From assembly GCA_026874595.1 (NCBI GenBank), contig CM049306.1:101321142-101385141 (forward strand): DNA of 64,000 bases. The letters run 5' to 3'. A model generated the notes under the pieces. The model was not told where the DNA came from, made no database searches, and was given only the letters and a program-made list of their open reading frames with translations. This DNA is from Sipunculus nudus. Its lineage: Eukaryota > Annelida > Sipuncula > Golfingiida > Sipunculidae. Positions within the stretch are counted from its first letter, which is position 1; every line of letters starts with the position of its first letter. Positions 14,001 to 26,836 of this stretch are shown here, in pieces. The position numbers and the translations under genes are program-made.

Positions 14001-14325
14001 CAAAGCATGATAAATGTCAAAAGTTGTTTGATCTGACCTGAACTTTTGATTCACTGCGTTACTTATATTACAGTAAATTTCACAGTCTCTGTGTATTCAG
14101 TCTTCCAGAATATTTGTTCTTCATGCACTTATGACAGGCACGTAAAACACTGTACATCAAACTGATGTAAACCCGGCCGTAAAGTATATACCTGCTTAAA
14201 CACGTACACTCGACCACACACGCATATACTCACATTGTATGATTCCCACACTCTAAATATATTAACAAAGGAATATGTGGATAATCTCAAATACTGCATG
14301 AATCAAATTCAAACGTTTATCACCG

Positions 14326-14327
<2 letters not shown>
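11046..14327. other. Anonymous sequence with a G15 tract
   Basis: A run of 15 G lies at 11918-11932. GC-richer patches with moderate open frames occur at about 12489-12690 (+) and 13020-13310 (-), but neither shows a domain, a good start or clear splice sites. The rest is AT-rich and featureless. Confidence 0.45.

Positions 14328-14376
<49 letters not shown>
14328..14376. repeat. (TA)n microsatellite
   Basis: A nearly pure TA tract of about 49 bp. Confidence 0.95.
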
Positions 14377-14378
<2 letters not shown>

Positions 14379-15125
14379 ATATACTGAACAGTATATGTGT
14401 GACTATATGAACAACAGATATATTTTCAATAACGTTAAAATAATCACATAGGGGTCTTCTTCAAATCCGTTTGTCAGGATTCCTTTCGGTGTTAATTATC
14501 TTCGCGCAGGGGGGCATCAGCCTGTTCTGTTATTTGGTTTGTTTGTTCCAAGATTAATGAAAAATAACTGTATCAAGAACCAATATTTCCCAGACTTGGT
14601 CGACAATTAGAGCTTGGGCCATAGAACCCGTGGAATCTTGCTGCCGATCCTGGTCAAAGGACGAATCCATTTTTTTTTTCTTGGTGGCGGAGTTCTCTGA
14701 TTGCCATTCAAATTTAGATATATTTCATCGTTACCCCGTATATACGCGTTTGAACATACCTTCCAGAAATCTAGGTTTTATAACATCATTTTTTAAGTAT
14801 AGGTATGTTTGTGTGGCTCCCCCGGACCCAAGTGATCGGGACAATCCTTATTCATTTATTATGTACATTGCACACGTGTTCTCACGCAGACACAGACACT
14901 GGGTGTATTATAGGCATGTCCGTCATGGTGTATTTACTGCTTTGTTCAGGAAAATGACAGACCGTATTGCAGATAGGTAACAACTTAGGCCCCAGTGGAA
15001 TTTCCTCCTTTTCCTTATTTGATTAACGCCGTTTGAACAGTCTGTCATGGCCAGGCAGTCACAGACGCAATAATTCTGGTTGGATGAGCTTGACTGTGGA
15101 GAATGGTTAAACAGAAGAGAGATAA

Positions 15126-15410
15126 TTAAAGATCGATCTGGAAGAGGCCACGAGCAAGCAAACGTTCAGTGGTCACGTGCGGCCCGGGAGGAATGCCAGC
15201 TCCATTTGTCTTTAGGAGATCCCGTGCGTCCACCAGCAGAAAATCGTCAGATGTCCAAGATGTGGCGATTTGGTGATAATCCAAGGATGATATGCCAGAT
15301 CTACCTGCATACATGACTCGTGTGAAGTGAACGTCATCCACCTTGAAAGGATGCTGTGGTACTGATGGTTTCCATGCACTCAGTGTTACTCTGTGATGTT
15401 CTCCGCTGAT
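15126..15410 (-). CDS. Candidate coding segment, unknown protein
   Basis: The minus strand is open for 94 codons in a stretch that is clearly more GC-rich than its surroundings. The translation has a natural composition, with runs such as VTLSAWKPSVPQHPF, DDVHFTRVMYAGRSG and SDDFLLVDARDLL. The piece LLVDAR followed by GAGIPPG is faintly like the LxDVR...GxIPGA pattern of rhodanese domains, but this is too weak to name it. The first in-frame ATG would be at 15341, leaving 71 codons. Possible splice sites are an acceptor ATCAG before CGGAG and an internal donor CAG/GTAGAT. The plus strand is also open across much of the same block, so a GC-rich noncoding element is a real alternative. Confidence 0.25.
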   Translation of the reverse strand: MSGEHHRVTLSAWKPSVPQHPFKVDDVHFTRVMYAGRSGISSLDYHQIATSWTSDDFLLVDARDLLKTNGAGIPPGPHVTTERLLARGLFQIDL

Positions 15411-18170
<2,760 letters not shown>

Positions 18171-18188
18171 CACACGCACACACACCCT

Positions 18189-18223
<35 letters not shown>

Positions 18224-18224
18224 T
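18171..18224. repeat. (CA)n(TA)n microsatellite
   Basis: A CA tract is joined to a TA tract, about 54 bp in all. Confidence 0.93.
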
Positions 18225-18740
18225 CCCACATGTTTATAACTTGTGGGAGATACCAAAAAAAGTCCACAGAAAATCAACAAAGAAATCTGGGGGTTAGTCA
18301 GATGGATTAAAGTTTTGCAAAGTGCGTTTGTAACTAGTGATCTTTCAATTTCGCACATATGCAGCCAACCGCCTTAGTTTACTCACTGAAAACATACACT
18401 CTGAAGAATTAAAACTGATGATGCTAACAGTCAGTAGTTAAACAGGGAAAACTCCTCTAAACTTGACTAGTTTTTACTTGAAAAGTCATCAATCTGAGTA
18501 GCAGAGTTGGGTCCGAGTACTTTTAAAGTACTCGAGTACGAGTACTGAGTACTTTAAAGTACTCGAGTACAGGGATGAGTACTTTTGCACTTTTTTCAAA
18601 AGTACTCGAGTACGAGTACTCAAAATGTACTCATGAGTACCTAAATGAGTACTTTTTGTAACCAAACTTGTTTAATGATGTTATTAAATTAGATATATTC
18701 TCAGAAAGTTAAAAATGCCGCCATTTCAATATATGTGTAA

Positions 18741-19016
18741 TTAATCAATGGAATTGAGTATATTCTCCAGATCTGAGCACCAGTTATCTGTGACTTGGCT
18801 ATAATCCCATATGAATACTTTCTTGGTCAGTCTTCTATTATCCATATCCAACAAGTGATTCCAAAAACGTATTATATTGATGAAACGACGATGTCCACAT
18901 GTTAACCATCCAATGACACATTTTAGAGCTGCAATTGGACAAAACTTATGAACGCCTATAAAGTAACGCAGTGCTCTGTTTTGAATCTTATCACATGACG
19001 GGGATTTTGTATATCT
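18741..19016 (-). pseudogene. LINE reverse-transcriptase ORF, C-terminal fragment
   Basis: The minus strand encodes about 91 codons ending in TAA at 18741-18743. It reads with the signatures IQNRALRYFIGVHKF, GWLTCGHRRF, IIRFWNHLLDM, RRLTKKVFIWDY and NWCSD. This order (QNRA.RYFLGVH, then R....RFWNRL, then RLTKKVF.WDY...W) is familiar from the C-terminal part of ORF2 in several non-LTR retrotransposons of invertebrates. The catalytic reverse transcriptase core is absent. No in-frame stop or frameshift is seen in this fragment, but it is only a piece. It lies wholly inside the hAT element, so it was either captured by it or inserted into an ancestral copy. Confidence 0.6.
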
Positions 19017-19194
19017 AATAATATATAATATTACAATTGATAGAACAGAAATTTCAATTAGTAATGGTTAAAGTACTCCTAGTAATAGAATAATAACTAT
19101 CACTTGCTATTACAACCCTAGGCTAACACATCTGATGAATTGAGTGTTTGTTTGATTAGGTTGAAAGAGCATAATGTAGGGCCCAGTGTAGTGT

Positions 19195-19265
19195 GATTAG
19201 TTAATGCTGGGTGGTTTCATGGTCCAGTGGGCACTGGACAGAAGGCTTTGGCTTGAGGTTAACCC
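19195..19265 (+). repeat. Possible tRNA-like SINE head inside the hAT element
   Basis: TGGTCCAGTGG resembles the A box of Asp/Glu-type tRNAs. About 40 bp further on, CCTGGTTCTCATT resembles a degraded B box. No SINE body or tail is evident, so this may be chance. Confidence 0.25.
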
Positions 19266-20260
19266 CTGGTTCTCATTGTTGATTCATTAAGTAGGCTTGG
19301 TCATTAAACATTGGAGAAGTCCTTTGTGAGCATACTGTATGTTGGACAAGTTATTGTCAGCTGATAGGAGAATGTGATGCCGAAGCCTATGTTGTAGCAG
19401 CTACGGGATGTATGGTCTGAAAGTCAAAGCTTTTCATGGGTCAATCAGTGACAGTGAACAGTTGAGTCTTAGTTGTGCCACAGACGGTGTACAGAGCTCA
19501 TCAAAGACTGCAATTCCCCCTGAAAATCTGCTAAACCTACAATCACGTTTAGTTTCATATTTAAATTAATTCAAGCTTAATTACCCCAGGCCCAAGAGCA
19601 CTGCTGAATTTATGTTATGGTGAACAGGTTCTGAGTATATTTAATTGTATTAAATTGTGGCAAATCTTAACTTTTTTATTTTGGGATCTTTCAAAAATTA
19701 GATTTTGTGCTCTTAAAATATAACTCAGTATGAATTTGCTGATTTATTGTTTTATTGAACACTATGTTGTACTTATATTTCTGGAAATAAAGAATGCTGT
19801 ACACATGTACACATGAATTGCATGAGTGTATTTATAATAAAATAGTTCAATTTATTTATATTTTATATCAAATAAAAGTGTTAGTATTAGTAAAAAACCA
19901 AAGTAATAGTAGTAGTTATCAATGCTGTAATAGTTTCAGTTATAATAACACACAGATTTCTTTTAGTACTATTATATATGATATTATATATGTTATATAT
20001 TATATATATCTTTCTATAATAAACTATTACTAATATAATAAAATGAGATTAAAGTTTATTTAGAAAAATATGAAATACCCAAAAGTATTCATGAAGTACT
20101 CATATGAGTACCGAGTACTTTCAAAGTACTCAAGTACAAGTACGAGTACTTTTGTGATTTTTAAAAAGTACTCGAGTACGAGTACTGAGTACTCAAAAAA
20201 GTACTCATGAGTACGAGTACTCTGAGTACGAGTACTTTTGGGCCCAACTCTGCTGAGTAG

Positions 20261-20956
20261 TTAGCAACAAATAAGTTACTGGGATTGAGGAGTTTTTCAG
20301 AAGTTTTACAGGAAAACAACTTACACTGAGCACTTTTAAGGAGCTATGATCTGCTCATATTGAGCAGTGTATTTATTATAATGGGTGGCACTGTATACTG
20401 GGCAGGTTATTACCTCTGTCAAGATTATATTTATACTTATACATGTTTATCTGTTGGCTTTCCGTTTGTTTGTGAGTTGAATTGCGAAAAATAACTATTA
20501 AACCTATTTCACAGGAACAGGAACACCATATATATTTACACACTGTAACACTCCGAGGTTGCTGTCTCTGTAAAATGAAATGTATCAATAAAATAATAAG
20601 AAGAATGAGATACTGAGGGAACTATGATTTATTATAGATAAGATAAAATATAACATCTGTGCAGATTAAAACATGCATAATTAAATATAGCACTCTTTGA
20701 GAAAGGTGACACGCATGCTTTTCAGTTGAATGAAGAACACATGAATCTGCTACCAACTCTTCTTTTAAGCACCAGCCTTGTTGTTGGTGAGTTTGCAGCA
20801 CATCGTGGGTCAAATTCATCCGACGCATTATAGCTGAATCTGTACACAATTTTATATATAAAAAATAAACAATATTGACGATTTACTCACTATATCACTA
20901 TGTCCATGCAAGGAGTTTATATTTTGTTATAATATAGGTATATATGTATATATATA

Positions 20957-21003
<47 letters not shown>

Positions 21004-21674
21004 TTATACACACAGACTTGACAGCTCCCAGTTTCTGGCCTCTGGCTGGCTTCCTGTTGCAGCAGCTGAGCACAGATATGGATACATATTCACTCAAGAG
21101 CGGTAGCAGTGTACAAATTATGACTGTATACGTTATTCTGGGAGCAAAACAGGCTGCCACAACCTTCTGAATCCCATTAAATTAACGCCCCGATTTCTTA
21201 CTGGGTCTACATGATATAATATTTCAGATACAGCATGCAGAGACAATCAATTTTTAACTAACCCTTATACTCAGCTGTCTGTGCAGTTCGTGCTATACAT
21301 GTCTGAATGGCTGCCTCGACGGTTAAATCTGGCGCGGTTAAATCGTATCATGTCATAAATCGCTGGAAGTGTCCCATCGCGGTTAATGTAAAAACATGAC
21401 AAGTTTCTGATCAAGAAGAAAACTGAGTACAAAACTCCTCAGATTGAGCAGTTAGTGAGAAGTTTGTGTGCGGAGAGTGACTAGGTTAAACTGTTCAGGA
21501 TGATGAGTTTAAACTTTTCACGTGTTTTTAGTGCACGGTATTTCTGTTTGCCATGTGATTATTAAAAATAAATGTTATTCTTGAAAGTAAATCTAAACAC
21601 AGACCCTGATGACGCCATTACCTATCGGAAGTAATCTCAAAAGGGTATGTCTGTGTACCAACCGTGGACGACAT
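20261..21674. other. Anonymous sequence with a (TA)n tract
   Basis: A TA-rich tract occupies about 20938-21002. No gene is recognised. Open frames lack domains. Confidence 0.5.
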
Positions 21675-22553
21675 TGTTACAGATGTCTCTTTTACTGTAT
21701 GCAGTAGTCTTACATGTGTATGTGCAGCGCTAGCATTGTCCGTTGCTATGGCGGCATAGCCCGGTCCACGCGTGGGGTCTGACGTGTAAACACAGCGGTC
21801 TTGCTAGTCTGGGCCTTTTTCGTCTTGTCGTGCCTGACCGGCCCACGTGTAAACCCTCATATGTAGAAACACAGCGTTCGTTGTTCTAGATGTTTCCTGT
21901 AACGTGTGAATTATTAGGTTCTTTGGGTTGTTCGGAAAATGGAAAGTTCTCGGCTTGAGGTGAAAATTTATAAATAAAGGGGCTGTGTTTAGAGCGAGTA
22001 GAGAGAAGAGAGAAATATTCCAGCGGACACAGAAGAGTGTTAGTCAGTTTGTGGACCTTTTCCGATAAGTGCGGCAGTTATAGATTTTCTTCTTAATTTG
22101 TGACGGATCTTATGTAGTCTTCAGTTTGCTTTCGGGATTATAACAAGAACTTCACTTTTGGATTACAGCAAATTGATTTTGTGATTGAACTGGACTGTTA
22201 TTCTCTGAGAAGATCTATGTGAACTGTTCATCCGGGTTATATGCTTTAAAGGACTTTTTGTCGCTGTGACAGTGGTGGTATCCAGGTACTGTACACTTTA
22301 TTTATATAATTGTATTGATTTACCGTTGTACTGTTGTTATATGTGTAATTGTATTGATTTAGTGTATTGTAATGTTAGGACGGTTGTAGAAATAAATTAT
22401 AATTATTTGTTAACAAAAAACCACTGACTTCTTTATTCATTCCCCTAGACATTTCACGCTGCCTAGTGTTACAGAATCTGGTTTATTTTATCTCCTTAAC
22501 AAAATTTATGCTCGTCACGACTACGTGATCTGTTGATATTAGATTCGGTAACA
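21675..22553 (+). mobile_element. Solo LTR, copy 2
   Basis: The copy begins TGTTACAGATG and ends TTCGGTAACA. It shares the TATA-like region (TTATAAATAAAG near 21968), the GTGCGGCAGTTATAGATTTT block, an AATAAA at 22391-22396 and the 3' block TTCATTCCCCTAGACATTTC with the other copies. Flanks ACAT and AAAT match at three of four positions. With copy 4 it shares a stretch (TGTGACGGATCTTAT-like) that copies 1 and 3 lack, which defines a second subfamily. The same-strand copy 1.15 kb downstream has its own duplication, so the two are not the ends of one element. Confidence 0.83.
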
Positions 22554-22876
22554 AAATGTTACGGATACGATTATCACAGCAGTCTCGGATATCGGTTATC
22601 GTCCCATCAGATCCCTTCTTTCCAGCGAAAACTGTGATATAGTAAACCTCGAAGAACTTGGCAAAAATATACCGAACAGAATAATAATAATATGGTTTAT
22701 AATATATCATACCCCATCATCGCGGAAATAAACTTCATTATACAAAAATACTGAATTATATATTTTTACAGACCATATTTAATTTTTCTAAACTAAATTT
22801 GATAAAGTTGTGTCATGGTACACTCAAATATCAGCGAATGGCTGTGACATTTTGCTGGGTGCAATGGGAGCCTCAG

Positions 22877-22897
22877 CCCCCCCCCCCCCCCCCCCCC
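22877..22897. repeat. C21 homopolymer tract
   Basis: An uninterrupted run of 21 C. Such runs are often sequencing or assembly weak points. Confidence 0.95.
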
Positions 22898-22998
22898 ATC
22901 TAACATATTATGATATTCAGAATATCTCCAAAATTATATGGATCGTTCCTTCACTGTAACCCTAACCTTTACAAAATCTTGTAAAATCATATTTTTAG

Positions 22999-23249
22999 GT
23001 AGCATTGTTAACAAAGAAGGACATTATCCAGACAAATGGTACCAAGCTAAGATAAAAAGGATATATTACCTCGCCCCCATCCGAGCTATCATGCTACAAT
23101 TTGAGGATTCAGGCGTGGCAAAAAAATCCTTATTCCGCTTTAAACTTGGCCGATATGCCATGAAGCTCTGTCCTCAGAGCACTATCGTACCGCATTCTGT
23201 TATCGAACCCTGGCAGTTTATATCTCCTAGTTTCATGAAGCGCTCATAA
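22999..23249 (+). CDS. Protein-like open frame, possibly a terminal exon
   Basis: A frame open from an upstream ATG at 22938 becomes clearly protein-like after ATTTTTAG at 22991-22998, which could be a splice acceptor, and ends at TAA (23247-23249). Its 83 codons include GHYPDKWYQAKIKRI, AIMLQFEDSG and SLFRFKLGRYAMKL. The pattern W.QAKIKRI....I.LQFEDSG is loosely like Tudor or hybrid-Tudor folds (W..A.I......V.FDDG), but key positions cannot be judged without alignment. It sits between two solo LTRs. It may be a final exon, a processed or captured gene fragment, or part of another mobile element. I cannot name the gene. Confidence 0.35.
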
Positions 23250-23389
23250 CGACATTATGGACGTACGGCTAGTATAGTTATGATGTATACATTGAGTAAT
23301 GATGTAGGCGGTTTTCTGTTTGCTGCACAATTATCTGATTCAAGCGTTTGCGTTCAAAAAGGACCCGACCGAAGCACCTGGGCCTATGG

Positions 23390-23545
23390 GATCAAAGATC
23401 TCGCAGGGGTATTTGCGAGTAAAAACCTTTCGCAAACCTCTCGCAGACTGATTTGGGATGCGATCAAAACTCTTGCAAAATCACTAAAAGGCGCAGGCTC
23501 TTGCAAATTTGTGAATTTGAAAAACCTCTCGCAGCGGCCCTGGCA
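23390..23545. repeat. CTCGCA-rich short repeat
   Basis: Several phrases of the type AACCTCTCGCAGACT and ATTTGCGAGTAAAAAC recur. The same vocabulary (AAACCTCTCGCA in inverse orientation) reappears at 26335-26450. The 104-codon open frame over this stretch is not credible as a gene. Confidence 0.4.
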
Positions 23546-23703
23546 GCCTATTTTGACCCTGTTCATGCACGGAAGAGAGTCGAGACACGGTTAATGCTTC
23601 ATGTTTTAATGCCAGCACAAGCATTAAATGTTTAATATCAGTATACTCTTCGAGTAATCCCATGTGTATATATAAACATTACTTAATATTCATATATTTA
23701 TAT

Positions 23704-24484
23704 TGTTACAGGTGTTCCTTTTATTGTGTGACACGAGCGTAACTCGTGTTGTTGTTACATTTTATGTTTAATCCGTACTGGTTGAACTCTCGTTGTCATG
23801 TGAGCCTTGAGTTTTCAGGCCTGGTCGTGGGTCACGTGATGAGTCTGGTATGTGGAGGTACGCACTGCGATGTCTTTCTAGATAATTCCTGAAACGCGTG
23901 TTGTGCAGAACTTATAGACTGTTCAAAAAGTGGAAAATTCCCGGCTTGGGGTGTGAAGGTATATAAAGGGGCTGTCTTTTAGAACCAGGGGGCAGAAAAC
24001 AGAGCAGATACCAGCGGACGCAGAAGCGTGTCAGATTCTAAGACCTTATCCGACAAATGCGGCAATTATAGAGTTTCAAAGACTTTTACCTGGATTTTAT
24101 ACATTTGGACTTCAGTTTACTTTCTGTGTTGCTGCAAGAACTTTCCACAGGACTGTCATTCTCCGAGAGTTTACATTCAAAGGACTTATCGTGGTGATGG
24201 TGTTGGTATCGAGGTACTTTACCATTATCTTTCTGTGATTGTATTGACTTGTTGCTATAACGCTGTTTTACTGTATAATTGTATTGATTTAGTGTATTGT
24301 AACGTTAGGGGTGTTTTATGAATAAATTATAGTTTTTTGTTAACAAAAAACCACTGACTTCTTTATTCATTCCCCTTAGACATTTCACGCTGCCTAGTGT
24401 TACAGAATCCGATTTTTTTTATCTCCATTACAAAATATGTGTTCATTACGTATACGTGATCTGTTTATATTAGGTTCCGTAACA
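23704..24484 (+). mobile_element. Solo LTR, copy 3
   Basis: The copy begins TGTTACAGGTGTTCC and ends TTCCGTAACA, with a perfect 4-bp duplication ATAT on both sides (23700-23703 and 24485-24488). TATATAAAG at 23960-23968 and AATAAA at 24321-24326 would set the promoter and poly(A) positions of the LTR, giving an R region of roughly 330 bp. At 781 bp it is the shortest of the four copies and closest to copy 1. No internal retrotransposon sequence is attached. Confidence 0.9.
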
Positions 24485-26334
24485 ATATGTATTTATATAT
24501 GAATGATTATATATTAATTATGTGCAATATAATTATACTACATAGTTATAGAAGGAATATATAAATGTTTTTGCACATTATATGTTTCTATATCATTAAA
24601 TTTTCATAACATATATAACATATATTATATATTCAATATGGCTAAGTTTTTATCACGTATGTGGTCATTCTCTTACAAAATCGGCAACCCTAGTGCATAC
24701 ACAATTTTGAATATCTTAATAGAGTATCTTAGAATACATAGTAAGTAAAAAAGGCATATTTTATAAAAAAAAAAATTTATAGTTACTGCAAAGAAATAAA
24801 TTGTTCAATTTTGAAAGAAAATTTATTAATCTTAAGTCTCAGAACTGAGTTTCCATTCCAATGACGTCAATTAATGTATATAAGGTTCATTAAAAAATAT
24901 ATATCATACATAAATTATATATCATTAACATTATTATACTTATTTATTTCATACATAAATTATATATCATTTACATTATTATATTATATATTAACAGTAT
25001 TCCGTGGGCTAGTTAGCTGATTAATTAACTCGTACGTTTGCATCGGTGCTATCGGTTCTATCGGTGTTTGTCAGCATAATTTATTGGAGCATTTAATATA
25101 TAATGGACAGTAATAGTACATATTAAAATGTTCCATTGACCATTTAATTCCATAGAGGAATTCACGAAAACATTAACAACATTAAGATCAAAAGACACGC
25201 CACAAGAACCGTGAGGTAACAAATCAATGTTCAAGTTTAATTTTGACATTTGTCATCTGAATAGATTGCATGTCTATGGCATGTCTATGGCAGACGTGTC
25301 TATAAATAAACTTTGAATTGGTTCACACTTTGTAAAATTTGGTAAATTATCAAATTTGTATTACACGAGTCTATACAGGTTCACATTAATGCGAATTATA
25401 ACAGTTAATTCTTACACTATATTTTAATAAATAAGATTTTTACAATATTTAAAACAATTATATGATATAATTACCTTGGAAATATTCTTAATTTTGAACA
25501 CCTATTTCTTTCTTATCACTGTAAGTATATATAAGATTTTACCGAATCTCAACAATCAGAACATATGCATATGCATGTAAAAATGTATAGTTATTATAAC
25601 AATATCAACATGCAAATCCAGTCATATGTGGGCATATACATCGTGTTAATTAAGAGGATTACATGATATCATACAAAGTTAATACAACATAAAAAGCTTA
25701 CGCGTATTTCTTCCAATGAGGCATGATGCTTATGACAGTTATTAAACTGTGAATAAACAAGTTTTTGCGGATGTTTACCAGGCGTTCAAATGATTAATGT
25801 AATCATATATGCAATTTCGGGATGCGTTGGATCGGCGTTGGAAAACGCAGCAAGAGCTCCAAGGTTCAACGCCCCTCCCTTCTCCCTCCCTCCCATGCAT
25901 CCTTTAAGAAAAAAAATCTTGATATGTCAATTAAACGTTATTGTGATTAGTTCTAAAGTCGCAGCTTAGAGTAAGATATGATTTCTGGATTTTCCTAGCC
26001 CTGGCTTTGATCTCTGAAATCCAATCTTAAATAATTACATTTCATTTTTGTAACCTTCATCTTCTTTCAATATACAGTGCAGCCGCAAGCCATGGGCCAT
26101 TCAACATAAAGATATATACATATATATATATGTACATATATATTTATATATATATATATAATTGCATATAGGGAAGATTCGGACTTTTTACGGGAAAAAC
26201 TGTACAGTTCCGTCGAGACGTAAGATAAGAAAATTATTGCATTGACCAATTTGAACATATTCCTGTCTGCTGTGAATGACACAGTCGTATCCCGAAAGTC
26301 AATAAAACGCAGGTTACGAGTGTTCGCAACAGCT
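24485..26334. other. AT-rich sequence with a small tandem duplication
   Basis: CATACATAAATTATATATCA occurs twice about 45 bp apart (24905 and 24950). A TA-rich stretch lies at 26108-26160. No gene is recognised. Confidence 0.5.
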
Positions 26335-26455
26335 GCTTAAGCGCAAAATTGCGAGAAATGTGCGAGAGGTTTCCTGCAAACCTCGCAAAGAAAATTGCGA
26401 GCCTTCGCAAACCTTCCGCGAATCCTTTCGCATTCGCATATTGGCGAATTTTTCA
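26335..26455. repeat. CTCGCA-rich short repeat, inverse copy
   Basis: Phrases GCGAGAGGTTTCC, AACCTCGCAAAG and TTCGCAAACC recur here and match, mostly in inverse orientation, the block at 23390-23545. No termini were resolved. Confidence 0.4.
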
Positions 26456-26491
26456 ATCACATAGGCCATTGTAGATGTGGATGACTTGTTA

Positions 26492-26836
26492 AGCTGCGTT
26501 TACCGGGCGCGCGGTAGCGGTAAGCGGTATGCAAAAAAAAAAAAGATGTTTTCGATTTAGTTATTTTATCTTAAAGCATTTACCGGACCCGCGGTATGCG
26601 GTTTGCGTCATGAGACACGCGGCAGAATGGAATTCGGTATAAGGGCTCTTGTTACCATTTGCATGAACTACAGATGCTACGCAACCTAGCAGGATTTAAC
26701 ATCCTCGGGACCATATCTTAAGTGTTTCACAGCTCGCCAAGTAAATGCATCATGCGATTTTATATCGCATTCAGCATACCCGCATCCTGCTGACGTAATC
26801 CGCATATCGCATACCGCGCGCCTGGAAAACGCAGCT
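26492..26836. mobile_element. MITE with inverted ends
   Basis: The left end AGCTGCGTTTACCGGGCGCG and the reverse complement of the right end AGCTGCGTTTTCCAGGCGCG match over about 25 bp with two mismatches, and looser similarity continues inward. A further copy of the motif (TTTACCGGACCCGCGGTATG) lies inside at about 26579. The 345-bp element has no coding capacity. The target duplication is unclear: TAA against TCA if the element starts at GCTGCG. The superfamily is therefore unassigned; a PIF/Harbinger-like 3-bp duplication is only one option. Confidence 0.65.

Larger units (their letters stand above)
18502..20252. mobile_element. Non-autonomous hAT-type DNA transposon
   Basis: The element begins CAGAGTTGGGTCCGAGTACT and ends AGTACTTTTGGGCCCAACTCTG, so the tips CAGAGTTGGG and CCCAACTCTG are inverted repeats of the kind typical of hAT elements. 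It is flanked by a perfect 8-bp duplication CTGAGTAG (18494-18501 and 20253-20260), the hAT duplication length. Both ends (about 18512-18655 and 20088-20240) are packed with variants of the palindromic motif GAGTACTCGAGTAC, plausible transposase-binding arrays. The 1751-bp interior has no transposase frame. It carries a LINE-derived ORF fragment on the minus strand and possibly a tRNA-like SINE head. Movement would need transposase supplied by another copy. Confidence 0.92.

Noticed and set aside
24028-24321. 97-codon ORF with cysteines and hydrophobic stretches
   Set aside because: It lies wholly in a solo LTR and is disrupted or shifted in the other LTR copies.
21675-24484. LTR copies 2 and 3 as the two ends of one retrotransposon
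   Set aside because: Each has its own flanking duplication, they belong to different subfamilies, and the 1.15 kb between them has no gag or pol sequence.
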